This document shows, piece after piece, positions 37,801 to 47,100 of a stretch of DNA of 64,000 nucleotides. Made by a program: the position numbers and the translations under genes. Origin of the DNA: Dyadobacter crusticola DSM 16708 (GTDB lineage: Bacteria; Bacteroidota; Bacteroidia; Cytophagales; Spirosomataceae); the NCBI RefSeq assembly GCF_000701505.1, contig NZ_JNJB01000013.1, positions 62,001 to 126,000 on the forward strand, given 5' to 3'. The notes under the pieces were generated by a model, which was not told where the DNA came from, ran no database searches, and was given only the letters and a program-made list of their open reading frames with translations. Each line of letters begins with the position of its first letter. Within the stretch, counting starts at the first letter, position 1.

Positions 37801-38024
37801 GTGACCTGGGACTTAACTATACCTTTTCAAGCTCGCTGCTGAAAAAGACGCCATTTAAAACCATTACACTCGGTGTAATCGGACGTAACCTCTGGATTAT
37901 CAGCAAGAACACACCCAACATCGACCCTGAGTCCAACTACAACAATGGGAATGGACAAGGTTTCGAATACGGCTCTCTGCCTGGCCGCAGAAGATACGGT
38001 TTCAATCTGGTAGTGAAATTTTAA
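34836..38024 (+). CDS. SusC/RagA TonB-dependent transporter without STN domain
   Basis: Outer-membrane importer of 1062 residues. The start at 34836 opens a clean signal peptide (SPLILFLLLAFQLRAQ); the open frame extends 45 codons upstream through the promoter. Next are the carboxypeptidase-regulatory-like domain (GFIKDAETNEPLPGVSVLVK), TonB-box region SEVTVTALGIKREKRALGYA, the plug (DINPNDIESISVLKGSAAAA) and the barrel ending GFNLVVKF. The ALGIKREKRALGY variant marks the subgroup that pairs with SusD-like_2 lipoproteins, as here. It is probably switched on by the upstream hybrid regulator. Confidence 0.93.
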   Translation: MKRISPLILFLLLAFQLRAQNVTVKGFIKDAETNEPLPGVSVLVKGTNQGTASGSNGNYSIDVPSGGVLTFSFIGYAPKDVTVGTQTTMDVSLNADTQVLSEVTVTALGIKREKRALGYAVSDVGAENIANNGETNPIASIAGKVAGVSISSTTAGPTGSSRVVIRGIRELQGSNQPLYVIDGVPAVNGNIGSASQWGGFDLGDGLSDINPNDIESISVLKGSAAAALYGSRALNGVILITTKSGKANKGVGVELNSSFTLDEISTRMDERQKTYGQGNDGVFPTDPLQARNITSNWGPKFTDFETITQADGTVRPYRYMDDNIQDFFRVGRTAMNTIAVSGGKDDNTVRMSYSNIANSDIVPKSGYDKNIFAIRATSKVTNKLSVDAKINYMTEKVRNRPALTDEVNNIGNGLLGLAANFDQAWLQDYTNPDGTYKNYTGNIYRANPYWTLNKTFNRSTKERAGGYLNMNYTFNSMFSLNLQAGTDFFTFNHENFYDKYTPAYDGGALNQLSMNTNETNFQGLFNFNKDLGKDFKISAMLGANLMKYRSKGNNISATQIIQPGTANLVNFTEKLIQPFDNRKEIQSVFASAQLSFREFLFLNVQGRNDWASTLPPQNNSFFYPSVDASFVVTDAFKIESPVLSFAKIRASLGQVGSDFDPYKTTFAYSLTGRSIRGLPMGEILGGSIPNANLKPQIKTSFELGTDIRLYHDRVGLDFTYYDEVTNDVLLDITVPETTGFNTASLNAAKLRNRGVEILLNTTPVKLDNGFQWDLSLNFAKNVNKVVELSELLETFTVAEARWAGATIIAEKGKPFGTIMGNGFLRDANGNRVYNTSNGEPLPTARPMALGNTLPDWTGGVITSVGYKGLQLKAAFDVRVGGDLFSMTNMTMHMNGSHANTEEGREGWNAYQRERQLAQAAAQAAGQEANLDDPTSPYYVDRANRGFIGEGVNQEGAPNTIPISPAAYWQSIGNNIPEPFIYDASYIKLRDLGLNYTFSSSLLKKTPFKTITLGVIGRNLWIISKNTPNIDPESNYNNGNGQGFEYGSLPGRRRYGFNLVVKF

Positions 38025-38038
38025 ACAAGACATTGAAC

Positions 38039-39640
38039 ATGAAAAAGATCATATATTCACTGGCAGCTCTGGCGATGCTTATGCAGGGCTGTACCGAGCA
38101 TTTTGAAGAGTTAAACAAGAACCCCGCGGGCTTTTCCACGATTTCTCCGGGTGTGCAGCTGACCAAAGTACAAGCTGACCTGTCGGGCCAGCGCGAGGAT
38201 GTGTGGCGCTACGATCTGGCGATCAGCTCGCCGTTGGTGCAGCACCTGGCAGGCTCCTGGTGGACGCAGCACGGAGGTCAGTACCGCATTTTGGACAAAG
38301 GCCAATGGTACACGCTCTGGGAAACCACCTATCCCCGCGATCTGAAAAACATCCAGGACCTGATCAACCGGACCAACGGTGACCCGGACCAGGTTAACAT
38401 CAACTCCGCTGCACGGATTCTGCGGGTGTACATCTTTTCACGGCTTACCGACCTTTACGGAGATATCCCCTACACGGAGGCGATCAGAGGTTATACGGAC
38501 AAGATATTTTTGCCCAAATACGACACGCAGGAAGAGATCTACAACAGCTTTTTCAGTGAGCTGGATGCGGCTGTAAAAGCAATGGACGCGACCAAAGGCA
38601 CCGTGCAAGGCGACGCATTTTACGATGGAAATGTTGATAAATGGATGAAATTCGGCAACTCGCTGCGGCTTCGCCTCGGTTTTCGCCTTACAAAGGTGAA
38701 GCCTGACCTAGCTAAACAGCAGGTGGAAGCGGCTATTGCCGGCGGTGTAATGACCGATAACAGCTATACCTGCATGATGCGCCACGAACCTATCAACTAT
38801 ACTTTCGGTGAAAACCGCGGAAATGGTCGCTCGCAGGTATTCCAGGCCGATGTTTCTTCTTCGGGTTTCAGGCTGGCCAATACATTGGTGGACCATTTGA
38901 AAGCCACCAAAGATCCGCGCTTGTTCATCTACGGAGGCACTTACCTGCCTGTTAACGGCAGCGAAGCAATTGACAACAACAATAACCTTGATATTACAGC
39001 TTATCTGCAGGAAGGTTTGACTTATGGGGGCATGTCGTGGAATGTGTGGATGCCCGATCAGACGATCAAGCTTGCTTCCGGGCAGAGCGTGGTGGTTCCA
39101 ACGGCTTACCGGCGGATGCAGCCCAGCAAATACGTAGCTGCAGTCAATGCACCGTTTTTTCACCTGACTTATGCAGAGGTTGAGCTGCTGCTGGCCGAAG
39201 CGGCTTCGCGCGGCTGGGGCGGACAAACCAACCCGCAGGAGCATTTCATGAAAGGCATTCAGGCTGGCTGTGAAATGATGAGCAGCTACCCCGGCGCGCC
39301 TGCTATCTCGCAAGCCGCTATTGATGAGCTGAAAGCCAATTACCGCGTATTCCCTACCACGCTCGACGGCCGGATGAAGGTGATCCACGAGCAGATGTGG
39401 GTAAACTTCTTCTTGAACGGAAGCGAAGCCTATTCGAATTTCCGCAGAACGGGCTACCCCAAGCTGGTACCTTTCACTTCGGTGGACTGGTACACCAGCG
39501 GTACCAATGGCGTGATCCCGCGCCGCTTTTTCTATCCTGAATCCGAGGCGGTACAAAACCCGACGAACTACACCGAGGCAATCGGCAGGATCGGCGGCGC
39601 AGACGACTGGCTGAAAAGAGTTTGGTGGGACAAAGAATAA
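38039..39640 (+). CDS. SusD-like lipoprotein (SusD-like_2 type)
   Basis: This 533-residue protein is a lipoprotein with Cys18 in LAMLMQGC, followed by TEHFEELNKNPAGFST, the typical start of the SusD-like_2 branch. ARILRVYIFSRLTDLYGDIP and HLTYAEVELLLAEAASRGWG are further family blocks. The ATG at 38039 is preferred over 38033 because of the lipoprotein signal. It lies 14 bases after SusC and 3 bases before the sulfotransferase gene. Confidence 0.93.
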   Translation: MKKIIYSLAALAMLMQGCTEHFEELNKNPAGFSTISPGVQLTKVQADLSGQREDVWRYDLAISSPLVQHLAGSWWTQHGGQYRILDKGQWYTLWETTYPRDLKNIQDLINRTNGDPDQVNINSAARILRVYIFSRLTDLYGDIPYTEAIRGYTDKIFLPKYDTQEEIYNSFFSELDAAVKAMDATKGTVQGDAFYDGNVDKWMKFGNSLRLRLGFRLTKVKPDLAKQQVEAAIAGGVMTDNSYTCMMRHEPINYTFGENRGNGRSQVFQADVSSSGFRLANTLVDHLKATKDPRLFIYGGTYLPVNGSEAIDNNNNLDITAYLQEGLTYGGMSWNVWMPDQTIKLASGQSVVVPTAYRRMQPSKYVAAVNAPFFHLTYAEVELLLAEAASRGWGGQTNPQEHFMKGIQAGCEMMSSYPGAPAISQAAIDELKANYRVFPTTLDGRMKVIHEQMWVNFFLNGSEAYSNFRRTGYPKLVPFTSVDWYTSGTNGVIPRRFFYPESEAVQNPTNYTEAIGRIGGADDWLKRVWWDKE

Positions 39641-39643
39641 CTT

Positions 39644-40993
39644 ATGCTTAGAAAATTCAATCTGTATTTAGGGATCGCTCTTGCAGGAATCGGTTTTTCC
39701 TGCGAGAGCGATAATCCTGCTGTCACGCCGCAGGTTCAATCTGCTACTGTTCTGAACAGCGGTTTATCTGCATTAACAGCCAGGGTTAAGTTTACTTTGA
39801 ACAGAGAATCGGAAGCAAGTGTAAGGTATTGGCCGGCTGCTGAAAACGAGAACAATGCAGCTATGTCGGCCGTTTCTTTATCCAAGAAAAGCCACTCCAT
39901 TGCGCTTTTTCAGCTGAAAGAAAAGACTGCCTATAACTACCGCATTATCTCAAAGGCGGCTGACGGAGCGGAGCAAACCGGTGAGATAAAAACCTTTACC
40001 ACAGCCGAAATGCCCGCCTGGCTGAAAGCCTACTATGATGAAAGCAAGAACAATATCCGGGAGAGTTTGCCGGGATACTACTTTCTGGTGCCCTCGACCA
40101 AGCCGAATGGACTGGTGATCCTGGATAAAACCGGGAAAATCGCCTGGTACTGGTCACCACCGGCCAAATACGTGATCAAAACGGCTCGCTTTACGCCAAA
40201 GCATTCGCTGATAATGCTTTTGGATGAAAACGCTACGCCGATGGGCGACGGTAACATTATCCTTGAAACTTCACTTGCAGGCGATACGCTTTCTTATTTT
40301 AAAATGGGTGAAAAAGGCTTTGATAAGTCGGTGCACCACGATTTTCAAATGGACAGCAAAGGCAATATCGTCGCGATCACCAATGAATTTAAAAACAATC
40401 TGCCCGGCGATGGTATTCTCGTGCTCGACAGCCAGGGTAACAAGATCTGGTCCTGGTCAACCTTTGACGAGCTGACCAACATTGACCCAACCAACTATGC
40501 GCAGCCCTGGGGGAATTCGCTGGTCATTGATAAAGACAACAATTACATCATTTCCCTGCGCGCACTCTCGCAGGTCTGGAAGATCAATGCTACTTCGGGT
40601 AAAGTAATGTGGAAGCTTGGGAAGAACGGGACGATCAAAATGCCGGCAGGCTCCGACTTCCTTTTCCAGCACTTTGCGCACCGGAACAGTAATGACGAGA
40701 TCATGCTGTTTGACAATGGATCTGCCGCAAGGCCAACCACCCGGGTCCTTTCATTTGCACTGAATGAAACGACGCTGGAAGCTACCAGCAAGATCAATGC
40801 AACCTTCCCGCCCGATCTTTATTCGGCAATTATGGGGAGTACAATGCTGCTACCTGACGGAAACATCCTCTCCGCCAGCGCTACCAATGGAAAGCTGATC
40901 AAAACGGACCAGACAGGCCATGTGATCTGGACTTTGAATACCTCAAATCCCATTTACCGGGCCGAGTATATTATCGATCCCTTTCAGCTGTAA
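39644..40993 (+). CDS. Arylsulfate sulfotransferase-like lipoprotein
   Basis: This 449-residue protein is a lipoprotein (Cys20 in IGFSC). Residues about 30-122 form an Ig/Fn3-like domain. The rest is an arylsulfotransferase beta-propeller with PNGLVILDKTGKIAWYW, HHDF (His231, His232), SLRALSQVWKI (Arg306) and FQHFAHR with FDNG (His343). The histidines and arginine align by motif with the active-site residues of AssT, which moves sulfate between phenols through a sulfo-histidine without PAPS. It is the third gene of the SusC/D operon, starting 3 bases after SusD, so it probably works at the cell surface or in the periplasm on the imported compound. Donor and acceptor are unknown. Confidence 0.88.
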   Translation: MLRKFNLYLGIALAGIGFSCESDNPAVTPQVQSATVLNSGLSALTARVKFTLNRESEASVRYWPAAENENNAAMSAVSLSKKSHSIALFQLKEKTAYNYRIISKAADGAEQTGEIKTFTTAEMPAWLKAYYDESKNNIRESLPGYYFLVPSTKPNGLVILDKTGKIAWYWSPPAKYVIKTARFTPKHSLIMLLDENATPMGDGNIILETSLAGDTLSYFKMGEKGFDKSVHHDFQMDSKGNIVAITNEFKNNLPGDGILVLDSQGNKIWSWSTFDELTNIDPTNYAQPWGNSLVIDKDNNYIISLRALSQVWKINATSGKVMWKLGKNGTIKMPAGSDFLFQHFAHRNSNDEIMLFDNGSAARPTTRVLSFALNETTLEATSKINATFPPDLYSAIMGSTMLLPDGNILSASATNGKLIKTDQTGHVIWTLNTSNPIYRAEYIIDPFQL

Positions 40994-41044
40994 AAGCGTT
41001 GGGTATGTCCAGGCGGAACGGTAAGTGTTGTTACAAGCTGGTTG

Positions 41045-41560
41045 TTAAACAGTTCTTTCCTGCTCAACCAACTTTCTGATTGTCGCCATCGGGAGAAACA
41101 TCCGCCCGCTGCCAGGCAGGTCTATAAACTCGTGTCTGGCGTAGAATTTTCTTGCGTCGTTATCCAGCGGATCAACTATTACTGCTAGTGACGCGATTAC
41201 CTCAGCGTTAATCAGGGCTTTTTTCAATGCTGCATAAAGCAACGCAGATCCTAGTTTTTGTCCCTTAACGGTTTTGTCGAGAGCCAGCCTTCCAAGCAAT
41301 GTTGCCGGGAAATCCGCATATCCCCTGGGTAGTTTTACAAGCATTGTCTCAGGCATATCTTCGCGCGAAACTGATGCTGCCGAAAGGGTAAAATACCCTT
41401 TGACTACACCGTCGCTATCCTCCAATACATAACAGATCGCTAGTGAACGTTTTACGTCCTGCTTTGCCTGTTTTTTAATGTAATCGTCTAACGATTCCCT
41501 GTCACAACAGAAGTTTTCTTTTTTATGGGTACTATTTAATATACTAATGCTAAATCCCAT
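41045..41560 (-). CDS. TacT-like GNAT acetyltransferase toxin
   Basis: This 171-residue protein has the GNAT acetyl-CoA loop (LALDKTVKGQKLGSALL) and the C-terminal ARKFYARHEFIDLP with Tyr140 at the position of the TacT general acid. TacT-type toxins acetylate the amino acid on charged tRNAs and block translation. It overlaps the DUF1778 antitoxin gene by 11 bases, which is typical of these pairs. The tRNA target is inferred. Confidence 0.9.
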   Translation of the reverse strand: MGFSISILNSTHKKENFCCDRESLDDYIKKQAKQDVKRSLAICYVLEDSDGVVKGYFTLSAASVSREDMPETMLVKLPRGYADFPATLLGRLALDKTVKGQKLGSALLYAALKKALINAEVIASLAVIVDPLDNDARKFYARHEFIDLPGSGRMFLPMATIRKLVEQERTV

Positions 41561-41834
41561 CTATTTCATGGTTTAAGGCCGCTGATTGCGCTTTCTTAAG
41601 ACCTTCCCCCGGTGCTGGCGGATTCAGAATGGCATCTACAAAAATCTTCTTGTCTTCGATCGTCTTTAGCACCTTCTCATTATCCATGATAATTTTACCA
41701 GCCTCTGTATTGACGCAATAAATAATAAACTCTGACAGGCTCTTAAATCCACGGAGCGCCGAAGCATACTTGATCAGCTCCTTTTGTTCTTTGCTGATCC
41801 TTACATCTATGCGGTCATTTACTAATGTTGCCAT
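41550..41834 (-). CDS. TacA-like DUF1778 antitoxin
   Basis: This 94-residue protein has an N-terminal ribbon-helix-helix segment (NDRIDVRISKEQKELIKYAS, then SLSEFIIYCVNTEA) and a C-terminal tail (LNPPAPGEGLKKAQ) that should wrap the acetyltransferase. It is the first gene of the pair and probably represses its own promoter at the repeats just upstream. Confidence 0.9.
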   Translation of the reverse strand: MATLVNDRIDVRISKEQKELIKYASALRGFKSLSEFIIYCVNTEAGKIIMDNEKVLKTIEDKKIFVDAILNPPAPGEGLKKAQSAALNHEIDGI

Positions 41835-41893
41835 TGCTATTCTGTTATATACTAGCTTTCAGGTGAGACATCACTTTTGCTTACCTAAAAGCT

Positions 41894-41928
41894 AATGTAC
41901 GTAAATGTGGCGTACATACCAAATGTAC
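41894..41928 (-). promoter_or_regulatory. Promoter and autorepressor site of the toxin-antitoxin pair
   Basis: ATGTACG (41895-41901) and CGTACAT (41911-41917) form an inverted repeat, and a third AATGTAC follows at 41922-41928. On the minus strand the last copy overlaps a -7 box TACATTTG (41927-41920). Binding of the antitoxin here would cover the -7 box and the transcription start. Confidence 0.6.
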
Positions 41929-42067
41929 TTCGTGGACGTCGCGGTAGGTCCACTTTAAATCTTCACGCTTTTTCCTGTCTTACCGACGCCAAGCGATTTC
42001 TTTTGTTTCCAGTGGTATGTAGACACATTGAAAATGGCAGCCGCGCGTTTCTTTAATCTGATCAATT

Positions 42068-42084
42068 TCACAAGAATATTGTGA
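42068..42084. promoter_or_regulatory. Inverted repeat upstream of the second ECF sigma/FecR operon
   Basis: TCACAA (42068-42073) and TTGTGA (42079-42084) are perfect arms with a 5-base spacer, about 47 bases before the sigma start. Followed at 42100-42110 by a near-consensus -7 element missing one base. Possible operator; the binding protein is unknown. Confidence 0.35.
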
Positions 42085-42130
42085 TTTACAGGTTATTTAT
42101 CATTATTTTGGATATCAAACCGAAACCCTG

Positions 42131-42739
42131 ATGAAAATAGCATTACCCCGCTCCGAAGCGCCCGACGATCAAGCGTTGTGGCTGCGGTTTGTTGCGGGTG
42201 ATGTAACTGCATTTGATCAATTAATGTCGACGCACTTCCGGGCGCTTTTTCATTACGGCAGCAAATTTTCAAGGGATAAGGAGTTTGTCAAAGACTGCAT
42301 TCAGGATCTTTTTCTGGCACTTTGGGAAAAACGGCAGAACCTGAGCACGGATATCGCGATCAAACCTTACATGATGGCGTCGCTCCGGAGACTGATGCAC
42401 CGCAACATTACCGGCAAGTCGCGGCTTGCTGACGAACCTTTTGACAATCAGGAAGGTACCTTTGAAATCGAATTTTCAGTCGAGCAGGAGTACATTGAAA
42501 ACGAATCCACGCTGGTACTGACACACAAGCTCAAAAAGCTGGTTGACGAGCTGCCGCGCCGCCAGAAAGAAGTGATATACCTGAAATTTTTCCAGGAAAT
42601 GGAGCGCCATCAGATCTCCGAGATCATGGAAGTATCCCCGCAAACCGTCTCCAACCTGCTTCAAATCGCTATCAAACAGCTGCAAAATCAATGGAAAGCC
42701 GAGTTTATTGTCTTTGCTTTGATTCATTTTTTCCAGTAA
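42131..42739 (+). CDS. ECF sigma-70 factor (FecI-like)
   Basis: This 202-residue sigma factor has region 2 (RALFHYGSKFSRDKEFVKDC, then IQDLFLALWEKRQNL) and region 4 (LPRRQKEVIYLKFFQEMERH, then ISEIMEVSPQTVSNLLQIAI). It ends in a hydrophobic stretch (FIVFALIHFF), as does the sigma at 8348. The FecR gene follows 117 bases later, then an STN-type SusC, so it should serve the operon up to 52717. Confidence 0.92.
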   Translation: MKIALPRSEAPDDQALWLRFVAGDVTAFDQLMSTHFRALFHYGSKFSRDKEFVKDCIQDLFLALWEKRQNLSTDIAIKPYMMASLRRLMHRNITGKSRLADEPFDNQEGTFEIEFSVEQEYIENESTLVLTHKLKKLVDELPRRQKEVIYLKFFQEMERHQISEIMEVSPQTVSNLLQIAIKQLQNQWKAEFIVFALIHFFQ

Positions 42740-42856
42740 AAAGCTGCTATAATCCAGCTTCAAATCCCCTTTTTATCTTTTATCCAGAAATAATTTAAAA
42801 ATTATTGGTATCGCCCACTGGTTTTTGTCTATCGTAACATAGACGCAAAATCTTGT

Positions 42857-43987
42857 ATGGACCAATACCTAAATTTTGAAGCTGAGGACTTTGTCTGGGA
42901 CCCGTTTTTCAGGCAGTGGGTACTCGCTCCGACGCGCGAAAGTGATGCAGCGTGGACGCAGTGGCTTGCTGAAAATCCGCAGATATTGCCTGTGGCCCAG
43001 CAGGCGCGTCAGGTGGTATTGGCGCTACGTGCAAAGGAACCCGAGTTATCTGCCGCTGAGATTGACAGTATCGTGAAAAGTACGGTGGCAAGAATCCAGC
43101 AGGCTGATCACGAGCCCGGCAGGTACACATTGCCCCGGCGCCCATTCTACAAAGCAGCTTGGTTCAGGATTGCAGCCTCCATTGCATTGCTGATCGTAGC
43201 TGGCTGGGGTCTGATGCAATTAAACTTCAATGAGCGGCTGCCTGCGCTTGGTACAGTTGGGACCGGCCAGGTACAGGAACAATCGAAACCACAACAAATA
43301 GAAAAGACAAATGCAACCGCCGCGCCGATGGTTGTAAAGCTCTCGGATGGCAGCCAGATCACGCTTTTTCCCAGCAGCAGCATCAGCTATCCCATTCAGT
43401 TCACCGAATCCAAAAGGGAAGTGATATTGAATGGACAAGCATTTTTTGAGATTTCCAAAGATCCCGACCGTCCCTTTTTCGTGTATGCCAATGAGCTAGT
43501 GACCAAAGTACTGGGTACCAGCTTCACGATCAAAGCTTTTGAATCGTCCCACCAGGTTACCGTTGAGGTAAAAACGGGCCGGGTGTCGGTATTCACCAAA
43601 GCCGGCACAGGCTTGCAGGCTAAGGCGGGCAAACGCGAGCAGGAAGGCGTGGTGCTTTCTCCGAATCAGAAGATCATTTTTGAAAGAGATGATATAAGAA
43701 TGGTCAAAACGCTGGTGGAGAAGCCCGAGATCGTGGTTTCAAAATCGCAGGTACCCCATTTTGAATTTGAAGATACCCCCGCAAGCCAGGCAATCGCTTC
43801 GATTGGAAAGGCGTACGGCATTGACATTATTTTCGACGAAGAGCTGCTGAACGGTTGCCCCGTTACCGCAATGCTGGATAACCAGACGCTTCATGAAAAG
43901 CTATCGATCATTTGCAAAGCGATCGAGGCAAATTACGAGATCATTGACGGACAGATTGTCATTCACAGCAGAGGCTGCCGGAATTGA
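42857..43987 (+). CDS. FecR-family anti-sigma factor
   Basis: This 376-residue inner-membrane protein has its helix at about 101-121 (AWFRIAASIALLIVAGWGLM). The periplasmic FecR domain shows VVKLSDGSQITLFPSSSISY, GQAFFEISKDPDRPFFVYAN and TKVLGTSFTIKAFES. A DUF4974 segment follows (IASIGKAYGIDIIFDEELLN, GCPVTAMLDNQTLHEKLSII). It should hold the sigma encoded upstream until the STN domain of the SusC at 44195 signals substrate binding. Confidence 0.93.
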   Translation: MDQYLNFEAEDFVWDPFFRQWVLAPTRESDAAWTQWLAENPQILPVAQQARQVVLALRAKEPELSAAEIDSIVKSTVARIQQADHEPGRYTLPRRPFYKAAWFRIAASIALLIVAGWGLMQLNFNERLPALGTVGTGQVQEQSKPQQIEKTNATAAPMVVKLSDGSQITLFPSSSISYPIQFTESKREVILNGQAFFEISKDPDRPFFVYANELVTKVLGTSFTIKAFESSHQVTVEVKTGRVSVFTKAGTGLQAKAGKREQEGVVLSPNQKIIFERDDIRMVKTLVEKPEIVVSKSQVPHFEFEDTPASQAIASIGKAYGIDIIFDEELLNGCPVTAMLDNQTLHEKLSIICKAIEANYEIIDGQIVIHSRGCRN

Positions 43988-44068
43988 TACAAGTACCTTG
44001 TCTTAGTTCTAAACCCTTAACCCACATCGATTATAAAAAACAGAAATCACTGACTACCAAGTAAAAAG

Positions 44069-44153
44069 AGCCGGCAATGTTCCCGCATTACCGACTCCTG
44101 ATTATTGTCCCCACATGATTGGCGTCATTTACCTCCATTTCGGAGGCGGGGGC
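44069..44153 (+). other. Structured leader upstream of the fourth SusC
   Basis: Two potential RNA stem-loops lie in the 207 bases between fecR and SusC. The first is imperfect, around 44069-44096. The second has outer arms GTCCCC (44107-44112) and GGGGGC (44148-44153) and an inner hairpin CCTCC (44132-44136) with GGAGG (44142-44146). No long T-run follows, so an attenuator, a processing site or a small RNA are all possible. No gene of useful length is present. Confidence 0.35.
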
Positions 44154-44194
44154 TGTTTTGCCAACTTTTCAATCTTAACAAAACAATCAAATCT

Positions 44195-47100
44195 ATGAAA
44201 AAACCTTTAAAGTGCCGCCAGGTATTAAAGTGGACGATGCGAATAACAGCTACCCAACTCCTGTTTGCCCTCTTGTTGATAGGAACAAGTTATGCGCGTG
44301 AGGGCCGTGCACAAACGCTGCTCAGTCAGAAAATATCCCTTGTAGCGAATGGAAGTGAAATAAGGAAAGTCCTCGCCCAGCTCGAAAAGCAGGTTGATGT
44401 CCGGTTTGTATTCAGCTCCAAGCTGATCAACTCAACCCGGAAAGTAACTGTTTCAGCCCAGGATAAGCCTTTATATGAAGTGCTCGATCAGGTACTTACG
44501 CCGCTTGGACTGCAATATGAAATTTCAGGGAAGATCATCATTTTGAAAAGACAGGGAAGCCTGCCCGATGTGAAAGCAGCCGAGGGCGCTGTAAAACCTG
44601 CTAAAAACGTCTCCGGAAAAGTATTGGATGAAAAAGGGACGGGATTACCCGGCGTGAGCGTGGTTTTGAAAGGCACGCAGACCGGTACCACCACCGACGC
44701 AGAAGGCCAGTTCCAGGTGGATGTACCCGACGCGGCGGCCAATGCAGTGCTCATTTTCAGCTTTGTAGGTTACCAGTCTCAGGAGGTTGTGATCGGAAGC
44801 CAGTCGGCGCTGATCGTGAACATGGTACTGGAAGATAAGTCTTTGCAGGAAATCGTGGTTATCGGCTACGGTCAGGTGAAAAAGAGCGACCTGACCGGCT
44901 CGGTCGCTTCCATTAAATCGACAGAGCTGAATGCATATCCGGCCACCAACCTGGTTCAGTCACTCGCCGGGCGCGCAGCTGGTGTGTACGTTTCGCAGAA
45001 TACAGGTGCGCCGGGCAGTCCGATCAGTGTGCGTGTGAGAGGTACCAACTCCATTCAGGGCAGCAATGAGCCGCTTTACGTGGTCGACGGTTTTCCCTAC
45101 TCCGGTAACCCTACTTTGCTCAACAATGCTGATATCGAATCGATTGAAGTACTGAAAGATGCTTCGGCGACAGCCATTTACGGTTCACGCGGGGCAAATG
45201 GCGTGGTACTGATCTCTACCAAACGCGGCAAAGCGGGTCGCGTCAATGTAGATTATGAAGGTTATTACGGTATTCAGACAATCCGGAAAAAGCTTGACCT
45301 GATGAATGCAACAGAGTATGCCAATTTCTACAATGAGCAAGCGGCCAACGACGGCGTAGCGCCGCACTTTACGCAGGATCAGATCAACAGCTTCGGTGAG
45401 GGTACAGACTGGCAGGATATTGTTTTTCGCAAAGCTCCTATTCAGAACCACGCAGTAACTGTGAGCGGGGGTACCGAGAAAACGCGGTTTTCTGTCGCGC
45501 TGAGCAACTTTAACCAGGACGGAATCGTCAAAGGCAGTGACTACGTGCGCAATGCATTGCGGCTCAACCTGAGCTCTGATATCGGTAAGAAGTTCAAGTT
45601 CGACATCAGCTCCATTCTCAGCCGCATTGATTCCGACCGCAAGAATTCGGAGCGTGGCAACCGGGGTGGTACACTGATGTCGGCGATGCTGTCGGGCTAC
45701 CCTACTATCCCCGCGATCCTGCCCGACGGAAGCTATTCCAGACTGGCGGAGGCTTATGCCTGGGGTTCCAATGTGATTGTTAACCCATTGAACTACCTCA
45801 ATTACTATTCGGACAAGATCCGCTCCAACAAAGTGCTGACCAATGCGGCGCTTACCTTTGAGCCGGTGAAAGGTTTGACATTGAAAACACTAGCCGGTAT
45901 TGAAAATACCGACGACAGAACCGATACTTATACCACCACGCGGTTTGTTAATTCGAAAGGTTCGGCTCGGATTGAGACAGGGCAAATTACCAGCTTTCTG
46001 AGCGAGAATACGGTCAATTATATCAAGGATTTCGGCAAGCATAACATATCGGCTGTGGCCGGTTTTACTTACCAGGATTACACAGCAACTGTTTTTCGCA
46101 CGTCGGGAAGCGGGTTCATCAGTGATAACCAGGAAACTTACGACATAGGCGCTGCTGCTACCCAGGATGTACCGCTTTCTTCTTATCAGAAGTGGGCACT
46201 GCTCTCCTACCTGGCGCGGGTGAACTATACATTTAACAGCAAGATCCTTGCTACGATCAGCTTCCGGGCCGACGGATCGTCGCGGTATAGCGAAGGTGAG
46301 AAATGGGGTTCATTCCCTTCTGCCGCACTTGCATGGCGAGTTTCGGAAGAGAACTTTATCAAGAATGTTCCTTTCATTTCAGACCTGAAAATCCGTGCAG
46401 GCTACGGAGAAACCGGCAATACTTCCATTCAGCCTTATTTTACCTTAAACCAACTTGTCTCCAACCAGGTTGTTTTCGGCGACGCGCTTAACATTTACTA
46501 CGCGCCCGGAACGCGGCTTGCTGCTCCATTGAAATGGGAAACTACTGCGCAGGCTGACATTGGACTTGATCTGGGTATTCTTAACAACCGTTTTACATTG
46601 ACAGCCGATTATTACATCAAAAACACGCGCGACCTGCTGAACAATGTGGCGCTTCCTTCTTCGCTGGGCTTCACATATACGATCCAGAATATCGGTAAGA
46701 TCCAGAACAAAGGATTAGAACTCGGCGTGAATGCAGCTGTACTGGAAGGCGCATTTAAATGGAACATTTCAACCAACCTTTCCATCAACAAAAATAAGGT
46801 GATGAAGTTGTACGGGGGAAATGACATTCTGGGACAAACGATCGGTGCGGCTGTGAACGATAATGTGAACATTCTTCGTGAGGGCTTTCCGCTCGGCTCA
46901 TTTTACGGGTATGTAGAGAAAGGTTATGATGACAAAGGATTTATCGCCTATGAAGATTTCAACAACAACGGCGCCAGGGACGCGGGCGACAAGCGGATCA
47001 TTGGTAACCCCAATCCCAAGTTTACTTACGGCTTCAATTCTTCCATGTCTTTCAAAAACTTTGACCTGAATGTCTTCATCCAGGGATCTCAGGGCAACGA

